Shown here: in pieces, positions 23,315 through 35,900 of the stretch
Layout: each line of letters starts with the position of its first letter
How positions within the stretch are numbered: position 1 is the first letter of the stretch
Assembly (NCBI GenBank): GCA_008638375.1
Contig: CM018048.1
Coordinates: forward strand, 8,582,441 to 8,646,440
DNA length: 64,000 nucleotides
Origin: Nyssa sinensis
Taxonomy: Eukaryota > Streptophyta > Magnoliopsida > Cornales > Nyssaceae
Direction of reading: 5' to 3'
Notes under the pieces: generated by a model
The model's input: the letters and a program-made list of their open reading frames with translations, nothing else
What the model was told of the DNA's origin: nothing
Databases searched by the model: none
Program-made: the position numbers and the translations under genes

Positions 23315-26300
23315 TGTCACGCCTCGAATTCCCGACCGGAACCCGGGGACGCGACTGAAGCGAAACGGAAAGGAAGAAAATAAATAGATGAATAAATAAA
23401 TAAATAACAATTTAACTAATTTAGATACAAGCCTACATACATTCCTGTTTTAAAAAAATTTCGGCAGAACCTCCTTTGTTTTTCGAGCCTTTTTCCCCCT
23501 GATAATCACAATACATCATATATATACTAATACATCACAATCCATCCTCACTCGATGGCCACAATCTTATCAAAGTTAAATATACATCGCCTAATTATAC
23601 AACCGAAAATATACAACCATGATACAACATATATGTCATTGGGCTTAATCCCATACATCACAAAACACGCCTCTCGGGCCAAATATCCATCTACAGTCAA
23701 GTCTCCTCCACTCGTCTAGACATCCTCAAGTCTCAGGTGTCGGGAGTGTCATCTGAAATATGGTTCCCACGAATGGGTCAGCTCAACTGCTGGTATGATA
23801 CAATGCTAATGCAAGGAATAAAATTTAGTCGTGGCATGTGCAAGTGTACATGTATATCTACATGCCTCCCTAATCATTCACACGATGTGATGGCAATTTA
23901 TATAATGCATTCATGCAAAATCCATATCACATTCATGATTTCATCATGCAATAGTACAGTTCAAATGAAACATCACTTTCGTAAGCATATTCAACATGCT
24001 TTAAGTAATGCATCACAATTAAGATCAACAAATAGCATTTAAATCATAAGGTTTCATCCACAAATCTACGTGTCATGCTCGATCAATCTCAACGCTTACG
24101 CAAATCCACATGTCACAATATCAACAATCCTTCTAAAACATAAATCACATATGATGACAACTCAATAAGTAAATCACAATTCCCAAATAATCGTAAAGAA
24201 CACGGAAGCATATAAACAATCAACTCAAAGTGTTCTCAAAGCAATAATTCCTATGTGATCTTCTAGCAATAGATAAGCATAAGAATTATTCAATCAATAT
24301 GCACATCAATCCTAATTTAATCCTATTCCTTACTTAGCAAAGTACCATACCTGATCGGGTTATCTCAACCCTTAGAAGTCATGTCCACTAAGTAGTCCAG
24401 CCAACCAGTTTAATCTTTAGTCCACGGTTCGGAAGTTGAAGAAAACACACCGGCAGGTTGATCGAGTCGGCCAACCATTTTAAATCCAGTTTCATCAGCT
24501 TCTTCAGCCTTTTTCCCTCAAGCAGATGACGATCCTGACAGATTCTGTCCCTTTATCATCCCATCCATCTTATCATCCCATCTATCAGATATTGAAGAAC
24601 TTTCCCTTCCTCAAGTTGCTCCTTTAATCTTCTCTAAATTCTCAACACATCAGACTGTATCAATCCTTAATACAGTGTCTCAAATGTGACCTTTTATGGA
24701 AGAAACCCCATCTCTATCATCTCTACAAAATACTGGTAGCTCTTTCCCGTTGCTGATTGTGAGCCAACTTCTTTATCACCATTACAGCAGGATGAAGACC
24801 CATGAGCATTATCCAGGCATCTATATCAATTCCTAATACGCTGCTGCCACTGTGTTATTCTACATGAGCTCAGCAAGGTTGCCCAACCAATAACATCAGG
24901 ACAGCAAGGCAACAATCAAGCAATTAATCAATTTAGCAGCCATTTGCCAGTTCCTTCCCTCAATTGACCATAATTTATTCTTTTAATCCAACCGATGCTA
25001 CTGCTTGGAGTAATTAATCAAACTTCAAGCCTCCAACAAAACCCTTCTTCTGAGCTATTGTTCTCTAATCAATCAGCTACACCCTTTTTCCTCCATAGGA
25101 GACTTTACAACATTAAAGTCTCCACCCAGAGACCATGGCAAATTCCACCTCAATCCAATCCCTCTCAATTCTTCCCAGAACCTGCTCCTTTCTGAAATTA
25201 AAGGGGCTCATAAGCTCTTGTAAAAATCCACATAAAACTTCTATCCAAATTATTGAACTTACAAGGTATTGAGAAATTTCCATTTCCACCAATCCTCACA
25301 TGAAACCAGTCTAGAGTCCCATAATAGCATAACACCACCACCAGCCCATGTTCTCAACCGAAACAATAGAACAAAGGAACCCATCTCAAAACCGTAACCG
25401 TAACCTCAACCTCACAACTGTTCATCAAACCCCAACGATCCTCCAAACAATTTGACATACAAAATTCCCCATTCATCCATGGTTTTCTAACCGAAATCAA
25501 CAAAGAAAACCCTTACAAAAATCCAGAATCCCATTACAGAAAACCCCATACCCATAACAACTCAAATCCAATCCAATCGACTCTCCAACGACCTACACAT
25601 CCAACATGATTCAACCCTTGCAACGCATCATATAAACACACAAGTATATATATACCTGCTGCGCCAATTTCCCTCAATTCAATCAACAACCCAACTACAG
25701 GAAAATTCAACAAAAACAACAAGAAAGAGACACTTGACCGCTGCCTTGTGAGGTAATCCATCCCACAAAACTCGAACATCCACACACAACTCGGGTTTGT
25801 ATTAGAACCCACCACAACCGTAAAGTTCCAAAGCAGAGATAGATTGAACATCCTGACATATCCCAACTGTAATCCTTCAATTCAGGCCACAAACAAATCA
25901 AACGGACCATCTAGTCGCAGCGATCTCAGCCTTGAAATTCAACCTAACGACCTTCATCTGCTAGAAATTCCAAGCAGCAACACCTCTGGTTTCTCAATTG
26001 GAAGCAGTAATTAGGAGTGGTAGAGACAGGGGAACCCCACAAAACTGTAACATCACACATAATTTTAAGCCACAAAAACCGCAACCTCCACACGCACAAC
26101 TCCAAGCCGTATCAGAATCCTCCCTATTACACCAAAATCACCACATCACGCCTCAACATTTGCCTTCGATTTGATCTCTCCAATGCTCCCTCTGGTCTCC
26201 ATCCATCTCTGCGCCACTATACGCACCGACATATACACATATTGCCGCACACCCACACGCACACATATACACACACACACATATATATATATATATATCT

Positions 26301-26881
26301 CTGCACCGCTACCGGATTCGAACAACCCAACGGGTGGTACGGCAAGGAAATCCGGTTGTGAGATCGGCAAGAATTTCTCAACCTGAACCCTCTAGATCTC
26401 TCGCTCTCTAGATCTCTCGAGAGTCGCTTCTCCCCCTGCCGACCGTCGCCCCTCTTCTCCTCTCTTCTTCCCTCTCTCTTTTTCCCCTTTCTCTCTCTCT
26501 CTGTTTTCACGCGATTTGCCCCTGTTTTGTTTCCCCATCTCTGTCTCGGTTTCTCCTTTATTTTCTCTCTACACTCAAACACACACCACACATTACATAC
26601 CACACTCCCCAAGGCTGCCGAAACTTTCCCTTTATATCTCTTTCCTTTTCTTTTTTTTTCTACCTTACCATATTAAATAGTTTATAAAGATTTTATTCCA
26701 CAAAATATGCTATAAAGTCGGGGCTCAATTTAATTATTTATTCGCCAATATTGGTTCTCGTTCAGGTCTCATATTATATTCTTATAATTTATGATTCGTA
26801 TCAATCCCATAGATTTATCCTGGCACTTGGTAAACTGGTTTAAATTTTATTTTATTTATTTATTTTTTTCAAATCTCTACA
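23315..26881 (+). mobile_element. Long LTR-like unit D (solo LTR), 3,567 bp
   Basis: It begins TGTCACGCCTCGAATTCCC, ends AAATCTCTACA, and has an exact 5-bp target duplication GTTAG (23310-23314 and 26882-26886). The conserved family block lies at 23765-23860, and TACCTGATCGGGTTATCTCAACC near 24350 matches unit A near 1230. After about 24400 its middle differs from A-C, lacking the spacer block. The CT-rich (26390-26530) and CA/TA-rich (26250-26300) tracts are present. A B-box-like GTTCGAATCC occurs on the minus strand (26316-26325). No coding domain was recognised. Confidence 0.85.
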
Positions 26882-26886
26882 GTTAG

Positions 26887-27605
26887 CTTACCATATTGAC
26901 AGAGATTCTTGTGTCCAAACCCAAACCTGAAAAATGGGTTACAACAATAAAAATTATTTAAGAGATGCCAAGCCCCTATAAATGAACTTCTGGCATGTTT
27001 AAAGTGGTGTGTGTGACCAACCACTGAATATAATCAGGTATAATACTGTTTATAAAGTTCGAATTTAGTCTAGATCATGAAGTGGAAGTGGGAGAATAGG
27101 AGTGAAAAATTGATTAATATTCTATGTCTTGTCTCAAAAATCTATATGTACATATAATGGGAAATTGATAGTAGCATAAAGAAACACGGAAAATGAAAGG
27201 AATGAAAGAAAAAATAAACTCATTAGGTAAGGCCCATCCAAAACACTATTTTTAAGATAGTGTTTCCCAACTATTAGTACAGGTGGAATTAATGAAATCC
27301 TACCTCTAAATACAATGCTTAATCTTTGAGGTTGAAGACAATCGAAGGTTACACTTCTTAGTTGTCTTAGAACCATGAACTTTCACCCTCAAACCAGAAG
27401 AAAAAATATGATAGGGAATACACTTCCTTTAAATCAGGACAACAAAACAAGGACTGAAGCAATGAAAAAGAAGAGATGATTGATTTGTATTTAGCCAAGA
27501 ACATTGTTCTGCAGTGAATTGACTTAAAAATACCACATATGGGGGCTCATCCAATCCTATTTATGTAATTTTGTTGTACAATATGTGAACACAAATATAT
27601 GGCAT

Positions 27606-27640
<35 letters not shown>

Positions 27641-28700
27641 GCAATGGTGTATATAATAATCAATTTTTCAGCTACTTTATTGATGTAGATTATCCAATTG
27701 CTTTGATTCATGACCCAGCTCAAGTCTAATACAGAGCTATATATGAAGAATTGTTTTCTGCAGCTTACGCCATCCTTGGGATATGTGGGATTTTAACGTG
27801 AGGCTTTCTTGCAGTTCCCTGTCTCATGTTTGCAATTTTATTACCATAAATGGCAACAAAGTGTATTAATCTGTGTGCAAAAAATAATATTATAAGATTT
27901 CACTTTCTATCTCAAAAACAGAGTAAATCACCTAGTGAATTACATCTCAATTTTGACTTAGTTATCCTGCGTATTAGGAATATAATCAAATCAGGATCGG
28001 TGAGATACGAAAACATAAGAGAAAGTGAATCTAAAATCACACGTACACATAAGAACACAAAAATTTATATGATTCACTCTAAAACAAGGTTATATCCACG
28101 GTTGATGCGATTTTACTTTGATTTGAAAGAATTACAATGAGATGCAATTCTTAACTATAAATACATAAAATTAGAGTAACAAAAATATAATATAAAATAT
28201 TAAAAATATCTTAAAAAAATTCAACAATATACTATACTTATTACGATCCACACTATCCAACATTTAGGTAAATGATCCATTTTCAAAAATTAACAACTTT
28301 AATAAGTGCAAATCAAAATTGTGGTTTTCGAAGATAATGTAGAACGGAAAAGTTAAAATGATGGATACGTATTAATTTGAGTAAAATTTTAAATCATTAA
28401 TTTTTTTTTTTTTTTTTGTGAAAATTTTGAATCATAGTGGAGATGCCCTAATGCATATGTGCTTCACACGCACGAGAAAGGATTCATTATTTCCAGTGCA
28501 ATCCACCCGAACCATCGAAGCGCCGAGTGTTTGTGAAGTCGGTGGTTTACCATCTATGCAGCAGACCGGCGGGAAGATTGGGGACAAGAGATGTAGAGAG
28601 AGTGAGGCGATGAGAGATGAGAGAAATCAGGAGATAGAGAGAAGAAACTAGAAAGACGGTAGCGTTACTTGTTCGGAACTGACAAATTGATGTTAATTTC
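26887..28700. other. Intergenic, no gene seen
   Basis: AT-rich DNA with a (TA)n run at 27609-27637. The segment 28030-28140 (AACACAAAAATTTATATGATTCAC) resembles the ACGTGGTTCGG-type dispersed repeat also seen at 29440-29660 and 61650-61830. No convincing coding frame. Confidence 0.5.
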
Positions 28701-28707
28701 TATGTCT

Positions 28708-29250
28708 GCCTTTAGTGACGAGTCAGGTACCGATTTGCCCCGTGAAATCAAACATCCCTTTCACCCCAAACACACCCTCTTTGGTTCAGTATGATGGTCA
28801 GTACTATTGAAGAAGAGTGCGAGGCATGTGGAGACATCTTTTTTGGCCTCGCCTACACCTATAGGGACTGCGGATTCATCCTCCACACTCACTGTACTTC
28901 GGTGATGCCCAGCCTGAGGATTGGGCTTCACCAGCACCCCCTTGCTTTCTTCAACATAGATAGCTTTAGTTTTCGCTGCATCAGTTGTGATTGTACCACA
29001 TGTACCCTTTTCTTCCTTTGTGTACAGTGCGATTTCAATCTCCATCTCCATCCCGTTCCGACATTACCACGTACAGGCAAGGATGAATTTCACAGACATC
29101 CCCTCACACTCGCCAATTCCCCTGTTAAAGACTCTCCTAATGATGGTGAGTCATCAGAGTATTACTGCGACACTTGTGAGAAAGAGAGAGATCTGAGGAA
29201 CTAAATGCCACTGTGTTGCTCATGTTCATTGCGTGATATGTGAGGTAATT
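28708..29250 (+). pseudogene. DC1 (C1-like zinc finger) gene fragment 2
   Basis: The longest frame (28791-29204) shows two Cys/His units: CEACGDIFFGLAYTYRDCGF followed by HTHC, and CISCDCTTCTLFFLCVQCDF followed by HLHP. These are the plant DC1 pattern of paired zinc-binding C1-like fingers. Upstream, in another frame, 28708-28790 reads DLPREIKHPFHPKHTLF, the start of the preceding DC1 unit. Downstream, after the stop at 29202, a third frame gives CHCVAHVHCVICE. At least two frameshifts therefore break it, and whole proteins of this family (500-700 aa) are far longer. It is homologous to fragment 1 at 7513-7815. Confidence 0.78.
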
Positions 29251-29259
29251 AAGTTTATA

Positions 29260-30180
29260 TTTCAGTCTTATAGTCATAGCAGCTACCTAGCTCTCATCAT
29301 TATGTTATTTTGCTAATGTTGTTACTGGGATGCAATTTAGGTCTTGAATTGTATATAATAATAAAGTACTTTGTAAAAATGAATAACATTTGATGAGGCT
29401 CGTGTTAATTGTGAAGGGGGATTCTTATGCAAAAACAATCAAACTAATAATAAAATAAAATGAATAAAGAAGACATAAAATTTATGTAGTTTGACAAGAT
29501 GTCTACGTCTACAGGTAGTAATGATCGGTTCACTGTGTATCAAAGAGATTACAAAGAGCAAAAAGTCCTAAAACCCGAAACTCCTTGTTCCCTAACGATG
29601 GTTCTCCTCTATTTCCTTCAAAACCCTAAAAGATCATACCCTTATATAAGTGGGTTACAATATTAAAAGAAAAAAAAATGTGTCCAAAAAAAAATGAGTC
29701 AAAAAATATTTTTGAATCATTTTCAAGTCGTCTCGAGTCACAAACGAACCATCAAGAATCTGGGTGAATTAATGACAACCACTCAACAGGGGTGACAGAC
29801 ACGGAATGAACTAACAAGTTTGAGTTGAATATAAGTAAATTTGAGTTATAAACAGATTGGGTTAAAGATTTTAGTTTTGCCACCTTGTCTAACACGACTT
29901 AACAATTATAAAAAAGACGCGGTAATTTGTCATGTATTGTAACACTTGGCTCCCTTGCTGTCTTGCCCTTCCTATCTATCTTTTTTATCCGGTCTAAAAC
30001 TCTATAGACTAATTAGTTTCTGAGTAATTATTTTAACACCATATCAGGTTTAAAAGTCTATGGATCTCACAACAACCCCGGCTATATGATACATAAAGAG
30101 TTTTTAGACCCAAAGAAGGGACTTCATGAGTTGGAAACAAAAGCTATTTACTTTGTCCCGTATGTCTGAATGAGTTACAA
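29260..30180. other. Repeat-derived intergenic sequence
   Basis: 29440-29670 (TTTATGTAGTTTGACAAGATG...CTACGTCTACAGG) belongs to the dispersed ACGTGGTTCGG...TCCACGGG type. 29780-29960 resembles the degenerate GACACG/AACACG-rich element near 43320. No gene. Confidence 0.4.
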
Positions 30181-30182
30181 AA

Positions 30183-31981
30183 GCTAAAACACTACTACTT
30201 TGACTAATAAATCAAAACTCGTATTTTTATTCTAATTCTATTACAGTAAATACTAGTAATTCGAGCAGAAAAATTATTAATTTCTATATTTTCTATACTA
30301 ATTCTAATAAACTAGAAAACTAGATAAAGTATGAATAAATTAAAATAAAAAACTAAACAATCATAATACAATTCTAAAACAACTTTCTATATATTTAAGG
30401 TACCAAATATGTCTTAAATCAGTCTCTCCCACTTGAAAACAAGTCATCACCAAGTTTAACTAAATATATGCGACCACGAACTCGTCTATAACTTGGTATC
30501 AATGGTTGAACTTCTTGAAGAACAATCAAAGACTCAAACATTTTTATTTTCACATCTTCCATAAAATCTATAATTTTGGGCTCTTGTTTTGATGACAAGA
30601 ATGATCCCGTGATAAAACAAAAATTATCTTTGTGATCAATTACAATTTCAATCTTCTTATAAGCATCATCATCCTTTGTTAATTTAGATTTATTTTCATC
30701 TTTAATATTAACAACTATCATGGAAATTTTTACTTTCTCTTTCATAAAAGAATTTGTATAATTAATTAGTTCCACTAAATCTATACTTTGATCAATTGAT
30801 ATCGAACTGTTTTCTTTTTCTTTATTTTCATCAAACTCTTTGTGATGGTTTTCATGGTATGGAATAATTGGATCTTCTCTTTCTATGACAAGAAAATCTT
30901 CTATAAAGATGGACACGTCCTTTGTAAGGATGGGCACATCTTTCAATGGTGTAATATTTACAACCTTATCATTCAAAGTAATATCAACAATTTTAGATTT
31001 TGTTTGTGCTTCTTTCTTGGTGCTTTCCCATGTTGGCCTATATTTATCTTTTAAAATCTAGAAATAATTTTTTGGCAAAAACTTATTCATCAACATGTTC
31101 ATCATTCTTGGCCATGAAAGAATGCACTTTTTTCTTTGTAATTGTCTACGTATCTATAAATCAAGCTACCATCTTTTTGTGAAGCCTATAAACTTATCTT
31201 CTGTCCAAAAATATTCGTTTTCTTCTGAAAGCCTCAATTCATTAAGAAAATCATAAATCCAATCATGAAAATCTTCAAAATAAAAGTTACCATAAAAAAT
31301 TAGAAGTCTTTCGTAATTGTGAATAACTTCAGGCAAACCTTGGACAAATCTTCCAGCTCGATTCCTGTTAACTAGAGGGTCTTTAGAGATATTAAATTTG
31401 AGTTGCATGAGTGTATGCTGTATAGCACCAACCTGATCATTCATCTGTGCTAACGATTACCCTGTTCATCAATCGTCGCCCACAAAGCCTCCATTTCACG
31501 ACGAACGTCTTTTTATTTTGTCTCTATTAATTGTCATCAAGCCAGGCAAATGCTCGCTCTAATATCAAATTATGCGGAACGGAAATGTGGAAGAAGAATC
31601 GAACACATCAAATTCCTTATAGAACAAGTAAACATGGGGACTCCTCACCCAACAAGAGAAAATAATTCTCCAAAATTCGTAATTGAATTAATATTGATAA
31701 AAAAAAGTTAACCATAAAGACTTATTACATCATATTTATAGTGCTAAAACACTACTACTTTGATTAGGAAACTAAAACTCTTATTTTTATACTAATCCTA
31801 CTACAATAAAGACTAATAATTCGAATAGAAAAGTACTAATTCTTATATTTTCTATACTAATCCTAATAAAATTAACAAATTAAAGAAATTATGAATAAAT
31901 TAAAATAAAAAGCTAAACAATTATAATTTAACTTTAAAACAACTTTTCATATTTTAAGGGTATCAAATTTATCCTATATCA
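30183..31981 (-). mobile_element. Decayed non-autonomous LTR element with gypsy-like gag fragment (minus)
   Basis: Direct repeats of about 240 bp (30183-30421 and 31742-31981) start TGATWTARGA on the minus strand. On the 5' side the repeat extends to about 31573 as a roughly 409-bp LTR, followed by TTGATATTAGAGC (31556-31568), a degenerate form of the initiator-Met primer site TGGTATCAGAGC. Before the 3' repeat is a purine tract, AAGTGGGAGAGAC. Between them, minus-strand frames include FYGNFYFEDFHDWIYDF (31166-31444), reminiscent of gypsy gag, and a 185-aa Asp/Lys-rich frame (30419-30976) with no recognisable domain. There is no pol. The 3' LTR is truncated at 30183. Confidence 0.6.
31556..31568 (-). 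other. Degenerate tRNA-iMet primer-binding site
   Basis: TTGATATTAGAGC on the minus strand differs from the canonical TGGTATCAGAGC core at a few positions and lies just inside the 5' LTR of the element above. Confidence 0.5.
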
Positions 31982-32309
31982 TTACTTTACTATAACCTGT
32001 TGGCCAATCAATATGAGATAGTCTAGAAATTCTTAACCCATATGTGGATAAGATCTGCCCACTAGGGAATGAGTCTTGACCCATTTAAGTGGCTGATAGA
32101 ATAAGTTCCTATCCTTATTCAAATACGTCTCTACCATGTGTTGATGGATATCAGTATTTTGAATCCTAACAAAATTCTATATGTATCTAAAATAAATAAG
32201 CAGATATGTGGCCTGCGTAATGTGGTTGTGAGATAAAGTACACTTTCTCTCTCTAACCTTTCCTCTCTAGTGGGTTTGGAACGTGAAGATTGAAGGAGTA
32301 ACTTTAGTA
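31982..32309. other. Unassigned sequence replacing the RLK2 kinase region
   Basis: AT-rich and not recognisably coding. It lies where the kinase domain of RLK pseudogene 2 should follow on the minus strand. Confidence 0.4.
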
Positions 32310-32575
32310 GCCAACCTGTGAAAAAAGCAACTGTGGTCACAGAAATTATTACTATCCAAGAAGAAAGCTTTCTTTGTTTCCTTGAGACTTCTTCGGGGCA
32401 TACAGGCAAATTTAATTGCTTAATTCCACCGCACAGCTTTTTATTTCCCACAATTGAAAATTCACTGATGTTAGAAAAGACCCCTTCATTTGGCACTTCA
32501 CCCTCAAACATATTATAAGAAAGATTGAAATTCCTAAGTAGAGTTAGCTCTTCAAGAAACCATGGAATCTGTCCG
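32310..32575 (-). pseudogene. LRR-XII receptor kinase pseudogene 2, remnant after the Copia insertion
   Basis: Minus-strand sequence continues the gene interrupted at 37363: the last LRR (SYNMFEGEVPNEGVFSNIS), the Cys motif KLCGGIKQLNLPVCP and the first part of the transmembrane helix (IVIISVTTVAFF). Homology to copy 1 then stops near 32315, in mid-helix. The kinase domain is absent here and nowhere else on this strand. The GTCCG at 32571-32575 is the left target copy of the Copia element. Confidence 0.88.
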
Positions 32576-32871
32576 TGTTGGAACTGGTCAAAGCAAAACC
32601 GTCAAATCTAGTGGAATAAATGTGTGGCTACTGAGCTTCTAAGCTGATGGAATAAATAAGGACCCTTGGGTTCTGAACGTAGAGTAATTTTGAACTTTAT
32701 TTCTCTGTTAAAAGTCTTAAAGTAGAGAGCCTTGTATTTTGTTTTCATTGCCTATATATAGGGCCTATTTCCTTACGGTTTGATATATATGAAAAGAGTT
32801 GTTGAGCTCTCATTTTCTTAAGCAGAGTGTAGAGAGAAAAACAAGGCTTAGTTTGAAAACTTTGTCCTGCA
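32576..32871 (+). repeat. Copia 5' LTR
   Basis: It begins TGTTGGAACTGG and ends TTTGTCCTGCA. TATATATAG near 32755 fits a TATA box. Pairs with the 3' LTR at 37067. Confidence 0.97.
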
Positions 32872-32874
32872 CTG

Positions 32875-32887
32875 TGGTATCAGAGCC
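32875..32887 (+). other. Copia primer-binding site (tRNA-iMet)
   Basis: TGGTATCAGAGCC, complementary to the 3' end of plant initiator methionine tRNA, lies 3 bases after the 5' LTR. Confidence 0.95.
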
Positions 32888-32933
32888 GCCTGGCTCTCCC
32901 ATCCAAGTCCTAATCTTTCTTTTCTTCTCAGAA

Positions 32934-35900
32934 ATGGCCAACACGCTACAGCAACTACCGAAGTTATCAAAAGATAACTATAAGAGCTGGTCGATCCAAA
33001 TAAAAGCTTTGTTTGGGTCTCAAGATTTATGGGAGCTTATTACTGATGGGTATACAGAACCCACTCAGCAAGAAGAAACTGCATACACTACCGATGAGAA
33101 GAAGACTCCTAAGGAGCACAGAAAGAAGGATAAAAAGGCTTTGTTCTTGCTTTATCAAGGGTTGGACGAGTCTACGTTCGAGAAGGTTGCCGAAGCACCA
33201 AACAGCAAGCAAGCATGGGAGATCCTTGCTACCATCTTCCAAGGAGTCGATCGGGTGAAACGGATCCGCCTCCAAAATTTACGAGGCTAGTTTAAGGCCC
33301 TTCACATGAAAAAAGGCGAAGTGGTGTCCGATTATTTCTCACGGCTGCTAGTGATAATGAATGGCTTGAAGAAAAATGGTGAGAAGATCGATGACATTCG
33401 TGTTATTGAAAAGGTACTTTGATCACTCTCACCTAAATTCGAGCATGTGGTCGTAGCTATTGAAGAGTCTAAGGACTTGGAGAAGCTGACGATTGAGGAA
33501 TTGATGAGTTCTCTTCAAGTACATGAGCAACGAATGCAGAAGAATGCTAACTCCACTATTTTGGAACAAGCGCTAGAGTCAAAACTGATTCTAAATGATC
33601 AATGCAACCTCGATCGTGGTAGAGGCAGGGGGCGATGGACATACCAATGAAATTGGCAAAGTCAAGAGGAGCGTCAAAGTTTTAGTGGACAAGGACGAGG
33701 ACATGGACGAGGACGAGGCAAATCCACATCTAGAAGAGGAAACACCAAAAACATCCAGTGCTACAACTACGAAAAATTTGGGCACTATGCCTCGGATTGT
33801 TGGCACAAAGCCGACGAACAAGCCAAGATTACAGAAACAACAAATGATGAGGGTAATGATACTATCCTTTTTCTCACTCATGATGAGTTAGGAGCACAAC
33901 ATGAAGCTTGGTATCTTGACTCGGGTGCGAGCAATCACATGTGTGGGAAGAAAGATTTGTTTATGGAACTCATAGAAGGGGTGTATAGAAATGTGAGCTT
34001 GGGAGATTCTTCTAAACTCCCCGTTGAAGGCAAAGGGAAGATCAAGATCTATCAAAAAGATGGTAAGAAAGAATATATCTCTGATGTTTATTATGTGCCT
34101 AACATGAAAAGTAACATCCTTAGCATTGGGCAACTACTTGAAAAGGGGTACATAATACATATGGAGTACAACTCTCTTATTTTGAGAGATGCTTGTAGAA
34201 GGCTTGTGCCTCATGTTCAAATGACCAGCAATCGCATGTTCCCCTTCCACCTTAACTCGCAGTTTGAGAAGTGCCTCCAAGGACTCATGCAAAATGATAC
34301 TTGGAAGTGGCATTTTTGTTTTGGCCATCTACATTTCAATGGGTTAAAGCTACTATCTATACCTCGAATGGTAAATGGTTTACCAATGATCAAGCCACCA
34401 AACCACATCTGTGAAGGATGCATACTTGGCAAGCGACCACGACTTCCTTTTCTTAGTGGCAAATCTTGGAGAGCAAATGCATCGTTGCAACTTGCTCACA
34501 CAGACATTTGTGGTCCGTTGGAGCCCATTTCACTTGGAGGTAGTAGATATTTTATTACCTTTATAGTTGATTTCATTAGAAATATTTGGGTTTACTTTCT
34601 TAAAGAAAAATATGCCGCTTTAATTACATTCAAGAATTTTAAAGCTCTTGTTGAAACGGAGAGTGGCCACAAGATTGTAACTCTCCGATCTGACTGAGGT
34701 GGTGAGTACACCTCAAATGCATTTCAAGAGTATTGCAGGGAGCAAGGAATCAGGCATCTGTTCACGACTGCTTATACACCACAGCAGAACGGGATTGTAG
34801 AAAGAAAGAATCGCACTATTTTGAATATGACAAGAACCATGTTGACGGAGAAAGGACTGCCAAAGCAGTTCTGGGCAGAAGTTGTAGCGTGCTCTACATA
34901 CCTGCTCAACAAATGCCCAATGAAAAGTGTCAAGAATATGACACCTCAAGAAGCATGGAGCGGTTGCAAGCCTAGTGTGGCACACTTACGGATTTTTGGG
35001 TGTCTCGCATATGCCCAAGTTCTCGAGGCCAAGAGGAAGAAGCTTGATGATCGCGGTGAGAAATGTATCTTTATAGGATACAGCGAGGAGTCGAAGGCAT
35101 ATAAGCTCTACAATCCTCTAACAAAAAAAGTAGTTGTTAGCAGAGATGTTGTGTTCAACGAAGAAGAAGTGTGGAGCTGGAACGATGAAGAGACACCCAA
35201 AGTACAAGCCAGTATGGAGGAACCAGAAGAACTCTCACCAAAAGTTGAACCACCAGGTGCACCACCATCTCCTTAACCTGCTACACCTTCTACAGTCCAG
35301 AGAGGATCTTCGCCTTCTGTGGGAGACAACAGCAATAGATCCTTCACACCATCTCCTCAACCTGCTACACCTTCTACAGTCCAGAGAGGAACCCTGCCTT
35401 CTGCGGGAGGTAGCAGTAATAGATCCTCTACACCCATCAGACCCATCAGAATGAGAAGCCTTAGGGAGATCTACTCACAAACAGAAGATAGAGAAACCAA
35501 TCTCTTCTGCCTATATGCAGATCATGAGCCTCTCACTTTCAAAGAGGCCATGGAAGAAGATTGTTGGAGATCGGCAATGGAAGAGGAGATCCATGCCATA
35601 AAGAAGAATGATACCTGGAAGTTAACAACACTCCCACAAAACCAAAAGGCGATTGGTATCAAAGGGGTGTACAAGATCAAGCGCACGGCAGATGGTGAAG
35701 TTGATCGTTACAAGGCAAGACTAGTAGCTAAAGGCTACAAACAAAAGTATGGCATCGACCATGATAAGGTCTTTGCACCAGTTGCACGACTTGACACAGT
35801 AAGATTGTTGATCTCATTTGCAGCTCACCACAGTTGGAAGATATACCAACTTGATGTTAAGTCAGCTTTCCTCAATGGCATTCTGGAGGAAGAAATGTAC

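Noticed and set aside
23737..24042. 101-codon frame in unit D
   Set aside because: It crosses the conserved non-coding LTR block and has no domain; the other copies do not keep the frame.
33591..33881. Minus-strand frame within the Copia gag
   Set aside because: Shadow of the repetitive Gly/Arg-coding region of gag on the other strand.
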